A stretch of DNA of 64,000 bases from Paraspadella gotoi (GCA_051294375.1 CM119269.1:16887030-16951029), one strand, 5' to 3'. Shown: positions 23,915 to 34,447, counted from the first letter of the stretch. Program-made: numbers and translations. Notes: generated by a model from the sequence alone, not told the origin.

Positions 23915-24137
23915 TCTGAGAGAGAAGAGGAGAGAGAGGAGAAGAAGAGATGGAAGGAGGAGAAGTGAGAGCGAGGTGAGGTGACGAGTGGAGTCAGAGA
24001 TGAGGGAGGACATGAGATGTATCGAAAGAAGAGAGGAGAGACGATGGAGGGAGATGAGACGAGAGAGAATGAGAGAGAGGGAAGAGAGAGGAGGAGAGAG
24101 AGAGAGAGATAGAGTAGAGAGAGAGAGAGAGAGAGGG
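23915..24137 (+). repeat. Degenerate (GA)n repeat
   Basis: GA/GGA/GATG mixture. Confidence 0.8.
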
Positions 24138-24931
24138 ACACGACCGCAGGACTCTTGTTCACTTGGAAATGATTTACTTTACACAAATAAAAGAGTTTAC
24201 AAAGTAGGAACTTCAATTCAAATATTATAATGAGGCTTGTCAAACTGTCCAGTTGTCCATGTCTTTATAGTTGTTATAAACGCCGATTGACGCGACGCCA
24301 GAAGTGATGACGCAAAGGGGAAAATGACAGACGGTGGTTGTAGCCGGGGGACATTGTTCCCCGCCACTCGGAGATTAGATAGTATGTGGTTGCTCTGATA
24401 GTCGGCCGAGGGTGGGCGCGGTGGCTGGGGGCGCGTCCTCAACGTATGATCTCTGGAAGCCGACGGGACGCCATCTGTTTCGCGACGTCTGCTCGAGCGG
24501 GAATGAGTTTTTTCTTCCGCGCCGCTCGTAAAAACGCGATAAATGATTTCAGCGGATGACTGATGGAATGGACTCTACCGGACGTCGTTTGTCGTCGTCT
24601 TTTGTCGTCGTCGGTTGTCGTTCGTCCTGGAGCGTCGTCGTCGTCTCTTAATTTGTTGGTGCCGTTGTTTTGTCTCCGTCCTCCTTCAGTTGCCTCGTTT
24701 TTTTAAAAGGAAATATTATAAACCGAAACTCGTGCGGTTTTCAGCGATTTTCTTTTTTTTTAAAAATGATCGTGCGTCATGAATCTGTTTGTTTCTTTGG
24801 AATGTGTTCACGATCGTTGTATGTTTATTTTATGTTTTGATATTTTCACCTTTTCTTCTTCTTCTTTTCTTCTTCTTCTCATTCCTCCTCCTCCCTCCCC
24901 TCTCACTATTCCTTCTTCCTCACCTCCTCAG

Positions 24932-25039
24932 TCCAACGTCTCCCTCTCCAAGAAATCACGTGGCTCCATTGAAGCCGGAATCTTCCGTCGACTCCTGTTT
25001 TGCGGACACCCGCGCCGCGGGCGGCCGCTGTCCCAGTAC
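24932..25039 (+). CDS. Possible internal exon on the strand opposite the six-exon gene
   Basis: A pyrimidine tract of nearly 100 bases and CACCTCCTCAG precede 36 codons open in phase 0, ended by TAC|GTAAGT. The peptide is SNVSLSKKSRGSIEAGIFRR then LLFCGHPRRGRPLSQY, basic and unfamiliar. Third positions are G/C-rich. It lies inside the long intron of the minus-strand gene, so it would belong to a nested or antisense transcript. No partner exons were found, and another frame is also open. Confidence 0.35.
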
Positions 25040-26007
25040 GTAAGTTTGGATAGTCGTGGCCAGAACCGGACCAGGCATGGACCCACTTTAAAACTCAGTG
25101 GGCAATGAACCACAGTTGAAGAGAGGGGGCGTAAGAGAAATCAACTTGGTTAAAGTTTAAAAAGCTCTTATTTGTAACAGTCGCCGCGTAGAAATGTAAA
25201 AAAATTTAAACTTTAATATTTATCGGAAGTATATTTTTCGCATCGAGGAAACAAAAAAAGATTCTCGTATCTCTTCTTACCGTTTTTTAATTTCAGAATT
25301 TTTTTTTTAAATTTGCTTTTTTCCTTTAATTTTTTTCTTTTTTTTTCTCAATTCTTTGGTTCTCCAATTTTTTTTCAAACAATTAATTCCTAATTACTAT
25401 TGCATAAAAAGAGTTTTTTTATTCAAATGTTTCATACATAAATATCAGATGGTATGTGGAGTCTTATGTTTATTTAGAACATTGTATTCGAAATTCAAAT
25501 ATTTCATTTCAATCAGATGAAATAGGAATGAAAATCAAATAGAGAGAGAGAGACGAGTGAGTAGTAGAGAACGAGGGAGGAAAGAGAGAAAAGAGAGACT
25601 CTCTAGAAGCTTCTTCAAGATTCAAAAGCAAAACATTCTTGTTAAGGTTGTTATAGGTGCCGCTAGAAAACCATTGTCAGCAGAATATGTGAGTCCGGTA
25701 TCAAGTTAGAATCTAAAATTTATTGATAAAAAGACAGAATTATCGAAAAAGGAAAGGTAAAAACAAACTAAATATGTTCTCAAAGATTTTTCAAAGAAGA
25801 CTGTTCTCATTTTGTCGCGAGGCCATACCGTGAGAACTTATCCCATGAATTTTCCAAGTAACGATTGAAGGTCATTATTTCATCCTCTTTGATTCGCCGT
25901 ATGGCGAACGAAAAAGGATCTTGTTCAGGGAAAATCAAAATAAAATGAAGAAATATCACTTAATTCGGCGAATATCAACGCGCGGTAAACGTTTTTTTAA
26001 ACTATCC

Positions 26008-26008
26008 A

Positions 26009-26040
<32 letters not shown>

Positions 26041-26044
26041 AAAG
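26008..26044 (+). repeat. (GAAA)n microsatellite
   Basis: About nine tetramer units. Confidence 0.9.
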
Positions 26045-26260
26045 AGTTAAAGAGAAGAAGATGAAAAAAAAAAAGAAAAGAAAAACAAATGAATAAAATA
26101 AAAGAAATCTTGGTAAATTCAAAGGAGACCAGTTTTGGAAATTTCCCGACTTTAAAAAAAACATTAAAGAATCTGACAGGTTTTAAAAGAATGTCTCAAT
26201 TTTGCGTTGGAGCTCAGTAAACGGACAGAGAAACGAATAACCAACGGACAGAAAGACTAC

Positions 26261-26431
26261 CGGGCCGGACAGCGAGCAGTACTCCCGGCTGACCGATTAA
26301 CTGGGGCAGGTTCTCGGCTTGTTGGGAGAGGTCGATGATTTGAACGGTTTGCAGAAATGGCGGGTGAGTCGTCGGCGGCGCCAGCGACTTGAGCGGCGGC
26401 GGAAGTTGGGTGAGTTCGTCAGTCTCTTCGC
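26261..26431 (-). CDS. Unrecognised six-exon gene, exon 2
   Basis: Acceptor CTTTTTGCAG, donor CCCG|GTAGTC; phase 1 in and out (171 bases). It encodes EETDELTQLPPPLKSLAPPT, THPPFLQTVQIIDLSQQAEN and LPQLIGQPGVLLAVRP. The segment is Pro/Leu/Gln-rich with no cysteines. FLQTVQIIDLSQQAENLPQL looks like an amphipathic helix. The exact phase fit with exons 1 and 3 is the main support. I know no domain with this sequence. Confidence 0.6.
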
Positions 26432-26937
26432 CTGCAAAAAGCCAAAGTCGGAGTCCGGAGTTGACGAGCCTTTCCAGCCGATTCTAAATCCAGATCCCAA
26501 CTACATGCCCGAAGGTATTTTTACATCATCGAAGAAATTTTCTAAATAAACGTAAAATGTGTGGGTATCAACATGCAAAAAGCGTGCGAATAAACGCATC
26601 TCGTGTGTTAGGATAGCAAAAAGAATGAGAACATTTTCAAAACTGGTCTAAAGAAATAAAAGAAGAATAGAGACTTTAAAACTATAACTTATAAGAGCGA
26701 ATAGAAACGAAATACGTAGGAGCTCACGAGTGACTAAGAAACGTGCAAGATCGAACAGATTGAACAGATTCAATGACAGAGCGAACGATTAAAAAATCCT
26801 AAAAACAAAGACACGGAACATAGAAAATGTAAATTACAAAAAACGGATATTTTTTTGTCAAAAAGGAAAAAAAAGTTAGGTGAAACTAAAAGGAATCAAA
26901 AGTAATAAACATGTTCGATGGGAGAAAATCGAATTAC

Positions 26938-27187
26938 CATCGAGCGGTGGGTCGAGCGGCGAGTCTTTCGGCTGCCGCCAGGGCGGCGTCTGCGTCGGGG
27001 CCCACTTCTTCGACAGCGGCGACGGCGGCGACGGCGGCGTCGGAGTCGTCGGCGAGCGAGCGTCGCTGCGTCGGCGAGCGGCGTCGTCGTCGACGTATTT
27101 GTCGTCGGCGGAGTCGCTGTTTCTGGGAGTGTGTTGGTGGATGACGATGGTCGGGATTCCGGTGGAGGAAATTGGCGAATCGGACAT
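26938..27187 (-). CDS. Unrecognised six-exon gene, exon 1 (start codon)
   Basis: Putative first coding exon. ATG at 27187-27185 in a good context (GAGAAGATGTCC), donor GATG|GTAATT, leaving in phase 1. The 83 codons begin MSDSPISSTGIPTIVIHQHT and continue with an acidic/basic stretch (DSADDKYVDDDAARRRSDAR) and a Ser/Pro/Thr-rich, probably disordered region. No signal peptide is seen, so the N-terminus is likely cytoplasmic. The GC-rich DNA is open in several frames. This frame is chosen because of the start context and because its phase matches exon 2 exactly. Family unknown. Confidence 0.6.
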
Positions 27188-27607
27188 CTTCTCCTTTTTC
27201 TTTGTTTTGGTTTTTTTGGAAAGACGAAAAAGATGGAAATTGCTTTTTGTTTACGTTATTTTTTCCAGGTAATATTCGCAAATCAGACTGGGATACTAAA
27301 ATAATGTTTACAAACTAATAATTCAAGAAATTTAAGAGATCAACCAAAAAAAAAAAACAAAAAAACTTAACCCGAGTTTTATCAATTCTGTTTATTTTCA
27401 GCCTAAATCGTTACAAATAATCCCGTAATTGTCAAGGCGTACGAGAGTTCTCATATTTCTCACGCCGCTAATAATTAACCCGTGGAGACTCGGAGCCTTG
27501 ATTACGTTTTCCGGTTTCGACCTCCTTTTTCTGACCCTCTCCAATATGTGGTTCCAAACATCAGTAAAAGTCAAGTGTTGTGAAGGGAGGGAGGGAGGTT
27601 GGTACTG

Positions 27608-27610
<3 letters not shown>

Positions 27611-27665
<55 letters not shown>

Positions 27666-27710
27666 AGAGAGAGAGAGAAAGAGAGAAAGAGAGAGAGAGA
27701 GAGAGAGAGT

Positions 27711-27746
<36 letters not shown>

Positions 27747-27747
27747 C
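27611..27747 (+). repeat. (GA)n microsatellite
   Basis: GA repeat about 135 bases long, with few interruptions. Confidence 0.95.
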
Positions 27748-29469
27748 GAGCAGTAAAAACATATTTTCTGCATTTGGAGAGAGCGAAAATAAAAAGTCCT
27801 TTCTCGTTGTGAGGCTTCAGCTTCACTCTGGCGATTATGTGAAAAAATGGGATTGAAGCGTCACTCGTTCGGTCCTTCTCTCCTTTTGTTTCGCAGAGTC
27901 GAGTTGCTTTCTTTTTTTTTTAGTGCTGAGTCGGATTGCTCTTTTGTTTCGCAGAGTCGGTTTGGATTTTTTTTTTTTTTTTTTTGCCATGATGGATTAT
28001 TTATTTTAACTGAGTTGGATTGTTTTTAGTCGGATCTGCTTATCAGCAGATTCCGACTCTATAATTCACTTTGTCGGTCCGTCGGTCTCCCCCCCAAATC
28101 TTGTCGGGCATTCACTTGAGTCACGTTTACTTGAATCTTTTTGCTTATAATTACTCTAATTAATCCTAATTGGAATTTTGTGAGTAGGAAGGAAAGTAAG
28201 TGCTTGAACTGAATTTAAAGTTTTGATGGAATCGTGCTTGTGGAAATGAGTTTAAATGAAAAAAAAATTGTGACTTTTACTTCTTTTTTTTTAAATTTTG
28301 ATCAGTTTACCAGGCAGATCCGACATTGTTTGCTAAAACTTGTTTTAGTTTACTTAGGTCGCATTTTTTATGATTAAGATTGCTTTTTTTTTTCTTTCCT
28401 TCATCAGATTACCTTGATTTTTTTCCCTGATTCCTCTTTTTTTACTTTTATTGCAGAGTCGGTTAGCTCTTTTGATTTTACCGAGTCGGACTGCTCTTCT
28501 TTTTTTCTTTGCTTGAAATCTTTTGAAGCGCGAAAATCCATTCTGCTCGGAACCGAGCGAAGTGAGGGCGGATCGAGTTCACGCCTTCACGGGTTCGGGC
28601 GGTCACGCCCCTTTCCCCTTCCCCCCGGCGAAAGAAAACAAGGAAAAAAATAGGGTCGAGTGATACAAGATGGAAAATGTCACAAAAAACATATGTCAAA
28701 ACATATGTAAAATTTGATATTGAAGAAAGAAAGCAAGAAAGAATGAAATCGTCGATGACCTCTTTCGATTCCATTTCGCGAAATTGTCCCACATATTGGC
28801 GTGCAGTAGGATTTTTACAAAAGCCGTTGTTGTTAATTAAAAAAAAAATAATACAAAAGTTTCAAAATTCAATTTGGTTTGATGGTCACAAGTAAAATAC
28901 TTATTTTCGACGTTGATTTCTTTTCCTCTGAATTATATAATATAATTCTCCTTTTTCTCTCATGTTTGATGCATTTTTTCCTTTTTTTTCAAATTTATAT
29001 ATTTTTAAGTAATATTATTTTTCTTTTGTCTTGTTTTTATTTCTTATTTTCCCCCGCAAACTCTTTTTTCTGAATCTGTTTTCTTCTTTATCTTTTTTTT
29101 GGTTTTTCCCATAAATGTTTTCAATTACTTTTCTCCCTAATTTTTTTTCATTAATTTTTTTCTTTACGTAATTTAATAAATTTTATATTTTCCTTTTTTT
29201 TTTCTCAACAAAATCCGGTCGAACGCCATTGTGACGTCGCTCCGACACCAGATCGACGTAAATCCAACGCCAGTCAAATGCCAAAGCGACGTGAAAAAAG
29301 ATGGAAGCCTCGCAATAATGTCCACCGAACGAGAAGGTGATCAGCTGGACATTGTCGACGTTTAATGCACAGACGATACAATTGAACATCGTTCGCGCCA
29401 ATCGCGCGCCAACGCCAACGCGAATGGCTGAACGAGGAAGTAGAAACCGCGCGCCACGCACCACGCGGC

Positions 29470-29545
29470 GAATACAGAGAGAGAGTGATGGAGAGAGTGG
29501 AGAGAGAGAGGGCGGGAGGGACGAAGAAAGGAAAAAAGAGGGAGG

Positions 29546-29590
<45 letters not shown>
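29470..29590 (+). repeat. (GA)n microsatellite
   Basis: GA repeat with GGGAGG interruptions. Confidence 0.9.
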
Positions 29591-29591
<1 letters not shown>

Positions 29592-30078
29592 ACAAGAGTA
29601 ATGTAACATCCAAGAAATGTTTCCTACCGAAAAATGGGATTTTAACTTTTGATTACATGTCTCATTCCTTGAAATTAAAAAAAAAAAATCACCATTCAAA
29701 ATTCACGAAACGTGACTGGCGATAATCGGTGAAAAATTGAAAGAAAGGGAAGGGGAAGGAAACAAATAAAAAAGATGGCAGAATAAAGGGAAGAAAGGGA
29801 AGGGGAGGAAAGAAAGATGGCAAGAAAAAGAAAGGAAGGAGGAGAAAGTGGAAATAAAGGGAAAAGTAGAGTCTCGTCTTACTAAAAATAGATAATATCG
29901 AAAGCAGAAGGATTAAGGAGTCAAGGAACCGCGAAGAGAGAAGCAAGGACCCGAGGAACTGACATGGCGATACGCGTGTTGCATCGACGGAAAAGAAGAT
30001 TCAGGTTAATTACAGTCAAAGTAGCTATATGACCTGCAAAGGAAGTTAAATCTGAAGCATATATTTCTAAATATTATT

Positions 30079-30144
<66 letters not shown>

Positions 30145-30152
30145 TCTCTCTC
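30079..30152 (+). repeat. (CT)n microsatellite
   Basis: Near-perfect CT run, mirrored in copy B near 50085-50145. Confidence 0.95.
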
Positions 30153-31523
30153 CATAGTATTAGCTACACCTATACCTAACTGCAACCACTGTTACTACAA
30201 ATCTGTTTTACATGCAAGAGCTGTTTTACAGTTGAGGCTAATTATCTTCAAGTTCATGAAAAGCTTTTTTCTCGTTTCTAACTTAATTACAGAGTCTCTG
30301 TCAGAGACGAATCCGTTCGGTTGCGTCGCGTCGCTTCAGCAAAATCCTTTAAATTGTAACAGTTTATTACAAAATCTTTCCATGAATTTATAAAAGATTT
30401 CAGAAAAGGACTATTGTCGTCCCTTGTTCGATAATTCCTTTTTTTTTTAACCTTAGCTTAGTTTATGTCTTTCCTTAATTTGTAAATACTCATGAATAGT
30501 GTCATTATAAAATCCTTTTTTTTTTAATCGAACAAGAGAGTTAAAAGTTTTAACTTAAAACGTCAGTCATGATGCATTTTATTATTTAATTAAAGCTTTG
30601 GAAGCCATGGATGGTTTGGCCTAATTTGGGTCGACGGCGTGTCTAGCGATTAAGCCATAAGCTAAGGGAAGTTTCGACCGAAAATAAAACCTGTGACCTT
30701 CACTTTTAAAAATTAATATTTAATAGAGAAAAACTAAATTAAAAATAGTTTTCTGGTTCTATTTCGTTAAAATTATGTTCTACTGTACACGTTTCTACAA
30801 TTCGAGCGAAATTGAAATAAAAAAAACAAACAAACAAACATATGAAAGCGATGGGGTGACAGAATCCAACGGGAGAAAGAGATTCTAAGTTGTTTTATAT
30901 GAAAATTAAAAATGAGCGTTTATGAAGATTACAAAATGAAAAAAAAAACAAGATCGGTCAATCAAATTATGACTTTATTTTCACGTGTATTTCCATGTGA
31001 TCACATGACTACATGACTATGAAATTTATGTAATACAAACGTCTTATGGTTGACTCAAACAACCCGACATTACAAAAAATATGCCGCATTTACTTTTTGA
31101 TTTAAAAGCATTTAGTAATATCTTACCAGTCTGCCAAGTATTAACTAAAAGGACTCAGTATTTCGTGAATTATGCCGAATTACATTTTAATAATGATTTT
31201 ATCCTATGTATTTCTAGGTTGTTTCGACATGTCCTGCATTGGAATTCTGTCTTTTATTTTTTTAAACAAAAGGCTGCGCTAAATTAGAGGGTTTTTTCTG
31301 TCATAACAAATGAGCAACCAAGTATTGATTAGTTAGGTGAGTTAGGTGCTTTTTTAAGTGGGACAGACCTACCGACTGACCGACCGAAAAGTGACTCCGA
31401 GTAATTGTGAGTACTCAGCGAGTAATCACTGCGCAACTAAAAATTAAGAAGAAAAGACAAATAAATATTCATCCTTGGAATTACAATGATTTTTTTTTTT
31501 CTAAAACTGGACATCGATGACCC

Positions 31524-31572
31524 GCCACGATCGCGGTCGTCGTCGTCTTCGTCGTCGTCGTCGTCGTCGTTT
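31524..31572 (+). repeat. (GTC)n triplet repeat
   Basis: GTC/TCG repeat just past the stop codon of the TSR/PLAC gene, so (GAC)n in its 3' untranslated region. Confidence 0.85.
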
Positions 31573-31580
31573 CGTCATCT

Positions 31581-31747
31581 TCATCGACGTTGCTTGCTTT
31601 GCTTGATCTTCCTCTTCCTCCTCCTTCGCTCTTCCCGTCCGTAACCACGGCAACTACGACAACAGTTTTTCTTGTAGTAGCCGTAACTGCAGAGTCGAGC
31701 TTGCACCACGAGATGGCAGTTGGAAAATTTGTCTTTGCACTTGGTTT
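31581..31747 (-). CDS. ADAMTS/ADAMTSL-like gene, terminal exon: PLAC domain, basic tail and stop
   Basis: Terminal coding exon. Acceptor TTTCTCCCTCACAG, phase 1 in, stop codon TGA at 31583-31581. After [20 protein letters not shown] come [13 protein letters not shown] and a tail [25 protein letters not shown], about 21 residues and mostly Arg/Lys. The cysteine spacing C-x5-C-x(7-9)-LC-x(7)-CCxSC is that of the PLAC (protease and lacunin) domain, which ends many ADAMTS, ADAMTSL, papilin/lacunin and some proprotein convertase proteins. This fixes the C-terminus and family class. The strongly basic tail beyond the PLAC is unusual and could bind heparan sulphate (inference). A (GAC)n triplet run follows just after the stop codon. 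Confidence 0.9.
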
Positions 31748-31837
31748 CTGTGAGGGAGAAAGGAAGAGAGAAATGTAGTGAGAGAGAGAGAGTCAAAATC
31801 ACCAAGCATCATCGACAACCATAACAACAACACTCAC

Positions 31838-32090
31838 CCTTCTTTCTTCCTCTAACGTCCTCTCTCGATCTCGCGTCTTGAACGGCGCATTGGAAGGCGT
31901 TGCAGATTTCCCTCTCTCTCGGCCTCGTTTTGGAGTCGCAGACCGGGCTGGCGCCGCTGCCCTCGATGGCGACGCGGCTGACGCGGCTGGCGCTGCCGAA
32001 GCCATCGCTGTCGAAGGCTTCGTCGTCGCTCGAGGAGAACATGCATTTGACTTGACGACTTCGGTATCCCGTGTCGCAGGATTTCGTGCA
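31838..32090 (-). CDS. ADAMTS/ADAMTSL-like gene, TSR 6 exon
   Basis: Acceptor TTGGGTTCAG, donor AAGG|GTGAGT; phase 0 in, phase 1 out. It encodes CTKSCDTGYRSRQVKCMFSS, a Ser/Asp-rich acidic loop (SSDDEAFDSDGFGSASR), then VCDSKTRPREREICNAFQC, the last three TSR cysteines. A basic linker (RSREDVRGRKKG) leads into the PLAC domain. CTKSCD lacks the glycine normally after the second cysteine, which is common in divergent C-terminal TSRs. The acidic loop between cysteines 3 and 4 is longer than in most TSRs. Confidence 0.87.
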
Positions 32091-32210
32091 CTGAACCCAA
32101 GTAAAAAATGTCGTTATTATGAATTAGCATTAATATAAACATTTTTTGTATGAATATATTTTTTTTTTATGAACAGAAAGAAAGAGAGAGAGATGTTGAT
32201 GAACTCGGGG

Positions 32211-32211
32211 T

Positions 32212-32297
<86 letters not shown>
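32211..32297 (+). repeat. (GA)n microsatellite
   Basis: Pure GA run in the intron between TSR 5 and TSR 6 exons; (CT)n in the transcript. Confidence 0.95.
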
Positions 32298-32300
<3 letters not shown>

Positions 32301-32335
32301 AATAGAAATCAAAAACAGAACGCCACTCTGTTTAC

Positions 32336-32578
32336 CTCCGTCCATTCTGTTGTAAACCAGTGACCGCGATTGACGTCGCAGGCGCTCCCGGCGTCACCGC
32401 CGCCGTCACTGCCGCCGCCGCCGACGCTGCCGACGCTGCCGACGCAGGCTTCAGTCGACGCCGGCTTCTCTTGTCCGTTACACGACGCCGCGTCGACGAC
32501 GGAGAAGCGGGCGCCGGCGCCGAGACGAAGACAGGCGACGCCGCGGCGACGAATGCCGGCGCCGCAGGAAGAGGAACA
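32336..32578 (-). CDS. ADAMTS/ADAMTSL-like gene, TSR 5 exon with Gly/Ser/Asp insert
   Basis: A phase 0-0 exon of 81 codons. Acceptor TTTCCAAG, donor GAG|GTAAAC. It encodes CSSSCGAGIRRRGVACLRLG, a stretch to DAASCNGQEKPASTEACVG, a low-complexity insert of Gly/Ser/Val/Asp (about 22 residues), then SACDVNRGHWFTTEWTE, which opens TSR 6. Six cysteines can be assigned. The insert lies between cysteines 5 and 6, where most TSRs have only a few residues. The acceptor has no pyrimidine tract: the intron ends in an (AATC)n tandem repeat running to within a few bases of the AAG acceptor. Confidence 0.87.
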
Positions 32579-32585
32579 CTTGGAA

Positions 32586-32635
<50 letters not shown>

Positions 32636-32650
32636 TGAATGGTTGATTGG

Positions 32651-32681
<31 letters not shown>

Positions 32682-32713
32682 CTTAATTGATTGATTGATT
32701 GATTGATTGATTA
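32586..32713 (+). repeat. (GATT)n microsatellite at a splice acceptor
   Basis: About 28 tetramer units with a few variants. On the transcript strand this (AATC)n array runs to within about 8 bases of the acceptor at 32579. Confidence 0.95.
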
Positions 32714-32843
32714 ATTTTAGTGGTTAATTTATTCAATTTTTATGGATTAATTCAAGTTGATTTCATTATTTGGGGTTTTTTTTATAGTTGGCTGAACGAT
32801 AAATTGATTAATTGATTGATCGATCTATTGCACGGCCGCCTAC

Positions 32844-32944
32844 TTGTTCCCACTGTCCGACGAACCACTGCCCAACGCATTCCTTCTGTTCGCTCAGCGG
32901 GCAAGCCTTTCGACTCTTCGGCCGTTTGCCTTTGCAAGTTTTTT
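32844..32944 (-). CDS. ADAMTS/ADAMTSL-like gene, TSR 4 second-half exon
   Basis: Acceptor TTGTCCACAG, donor CAA|GTAGGC; phase 1 in, phase 0 out. The 101 bases encode EKTCKGKRPKSRKACPLSEQ, then KECVGQWFVGQWEQ. It supplies cysteines 4-6 of TSR 4 and the tryptophan box (W-x4-W) of TSR 5. KGKRPKSRK makes this half strongly basic, a plausible glycosaminoglycan-contacting patch, though that is inference only. Phase and domain order both fit the exons on either side. Confidence 0.85.
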
Positions 32945-33637
32945 CTGTGGACAATGTTTAAATGATACAGATACCGCTCGTGTCTCTGTTTTTCTTAGTT
33001 TACGCTTATTTAATATTCATTCGTGCGACTTCTTTCGTCACTAGAGAGAAAATTCAACGGGCTTCGAAACAACTTTTATTCATGGAACTTCTCGCTCGGC
33101 AAAGTTTTTTTTATTTTCCAGAATTTTCCAGAATGAAATGTTATTAAAATTCCCCCCCCCTTCGTTTCGCGTCATGCTGTTGCGTTTTAATCATCGCATA
33201 CGATTTAAAACTCGTTGCAATATGAATTAGTTTATATTTTTGTGTTTTATTATGGATTCTTTTGAAAAAATTAACTCAATAACCGGGAAGACGCTATCAC
33301 ATATTTGTGGAAATAGATCCCTCATACTTTTCTTTCTAATGGAACAGCGAGGGAGAGTCGCCAATCTGACTCACGAGTTTAAGAATAACTGATATAAACT
33401 ATATCAATAAACAATTATAATTAAATAATTTAAATTATAAAGGGGACTTTAAGATATTCTATATTCACTATAATCACTATAGTCACATACAGAACTCTTT
33501 TCAAATATACTACTGATTTATATGGTTCCTTTGGGATTTTAAGGAGAACACTTACAGAAATTGGGTTAGATCGAATTTAAGTATGATCGATTTAGATATG
33601 ACTGTGACCTTTTTTCATTGTAACCATCAGGACTTAC

Positions 33638-33755
33638 CCGTTTTAGGTAGGACGCTGTTTTGACGAAAATCTGCCAGAAATGAGGAGAAAGACGAAGAAT
33701 GAAGAGGACAAGTCACTTGGCGATGGTAGAAACCGTTGCCGCAAGGTCCTTCGCA
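33638..33755 (-). CDS. ADAMTS/ADAMTSL-like gene, TSR 4 first-half exon
   Basis: Acceptor TTGATTTAG, donor ACGG|GTAAGT; phase 0 in, phase 1 out. It encodes CEGPCGNGFYHRQVTCPLHS followed by a Ser/Phe-rich stretch ending in SVLPKTG. This holds cysteines 1-3 of the fourth TSR; cysteines 4-6 are on the next exon, so this repeat alone is split in the middle by an intron. CEGPCG lacks the Ser/Thr needed for O-fucosylation. The Ser/Phe-rich stretch is unusual for a TSR loop, and its third positions are less G/C-biased than the other exons. The true donor could therefore lie earlier, although GTAAGT is the strongest site and the phase fits. Confidence 0.75.
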
Positions 33756-34033
33756 CTAAATCAAAATATGCTAATATGCTAATTCTAAGTTTTTTCTCGT
33801 ACGACAATTATCTCCGTGAGATCTAAAAACGGATAATTGGACATTGCCATCGTACTTTTTTTTTAGATTTCGCCAACCAATAATAACGAGTTCTATTAAC
33901 TTCTTTTCAAAATACCAACTACCAACCAACCATCTCCGAGACTAGATCAATTCATTCACATCTCTAAAGTTATATATCATTCTATCACTCTCACCTACAT
34001 CAACCTCACCGACCGACCGACCTCACCCCTCAC

Positions 34034-34210
34034 CGTTTTGGACCACTCGGTGACGAACCACCGATCTCGGACGCAGGATCCCAGGTCGCACACAACGGCG
34101 ACTTCCGGTTTCGGCAGCGCCGCGCAACGAGCGGCGTCGACGGTGGAGCGGCGCGAGGTGGCGCAGACGACGGAGCGGCGCCGCTCGCCTTTTCCGCAAG
34201 TGACGGAACA
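34034..34210 (-). CDS. ADAMTS/ADAMTSL-like gene, TSR 3 exon
   Basis: A phase 0-0 exon of 59 codons. Acceptor CCCCCTCCAG, donor ACG|GTGAGG. It encodes CSVTCGKGERRRSVVCATSR, then a stretch with DAARCAALPKPEVAVVC and DLGSC, and ends in the tryptophan box of TSR 4, VRDRWFVTEWSKT. This is the most canonical TSR of the array: CSVTCG (an O-fucosylation-type site), basic RRR strand, six cysteines and a short loop. As with TSRs 2, 4, 5 and 6, the intron falls just before or within the C-x-x-x-C-G motif. That gives a repeated exon pattern fitting tandem exon duplication during evolution of the array. Confidence 0.9.
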
Positions 34211-34381
34211 CTGGAGGGGGAGAAAAGGTGAGGCTGGGGTGAGGAAGAATCGTCGTCGCGGATGATGGGTAAATTTTTTTCATTCTTTAAACTGCCTGCG
34301 GTCGGCGGGGGGCGATTTTTGACTTTTGAATCATGCAAAAAATGAAAGAAAAGAAAGGAAAGGAAAAGAAAGAGTGAAATT

Positions 34382-34384
<3 letters not shown>

Positions 34385-34447
<63 letters not shown>
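34385..34447 (+). repeat. (GA)n microsatellite
   Basis: GA run in the TSR 2-TSR 3 intron. Confidence 0.95.

Larger units (their letters stand above)
19370..26260. other. Long intron 2 of the six-exon gene
   Basis: About 6.9 kb. Several GA/CT/GAAA repeats. 20160-22180 is a stretch of more even composition with no microsatellites; its part at 20750-21560 is the GC-richer and may be an old transposon. A CpG-rich patch at 24270-24660 holds short ambiguous frames. The possible plus-strand exon is at 24932. Confidence 0.45.
27188..29894. other. Intergenic stretch upstream of the six-exon gene
   Basis: Holds a GA microsatellite, T-rich DNA and a CpG-rich patch at 28530-28640 that could include the promoter or 5' UTR of the minus-strand gene. 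29210-29460 is rich in CGAC/GACGT words and looks like a degenerate repeat. No gene seen. Confidence 0.45.

Noticed and set aside
24240-24447. Possible minus-strand terminal exon ending in a peptide like VASIGVYNNYKDMDNWTV
   Set aside because: Three frames are open or nearly so, no acceptor of fitting phase is clear, and it would interrupt the well-phased exon 2 to exon 3 junction.
24950-25065. Minus-strand reading of the 24.95 kb exon as part of the six-exon gene
   Set aside because: Its phases (1 in, 0 out) do not fit between exons 2 and 3, and it lacks a pyrimidine tract.
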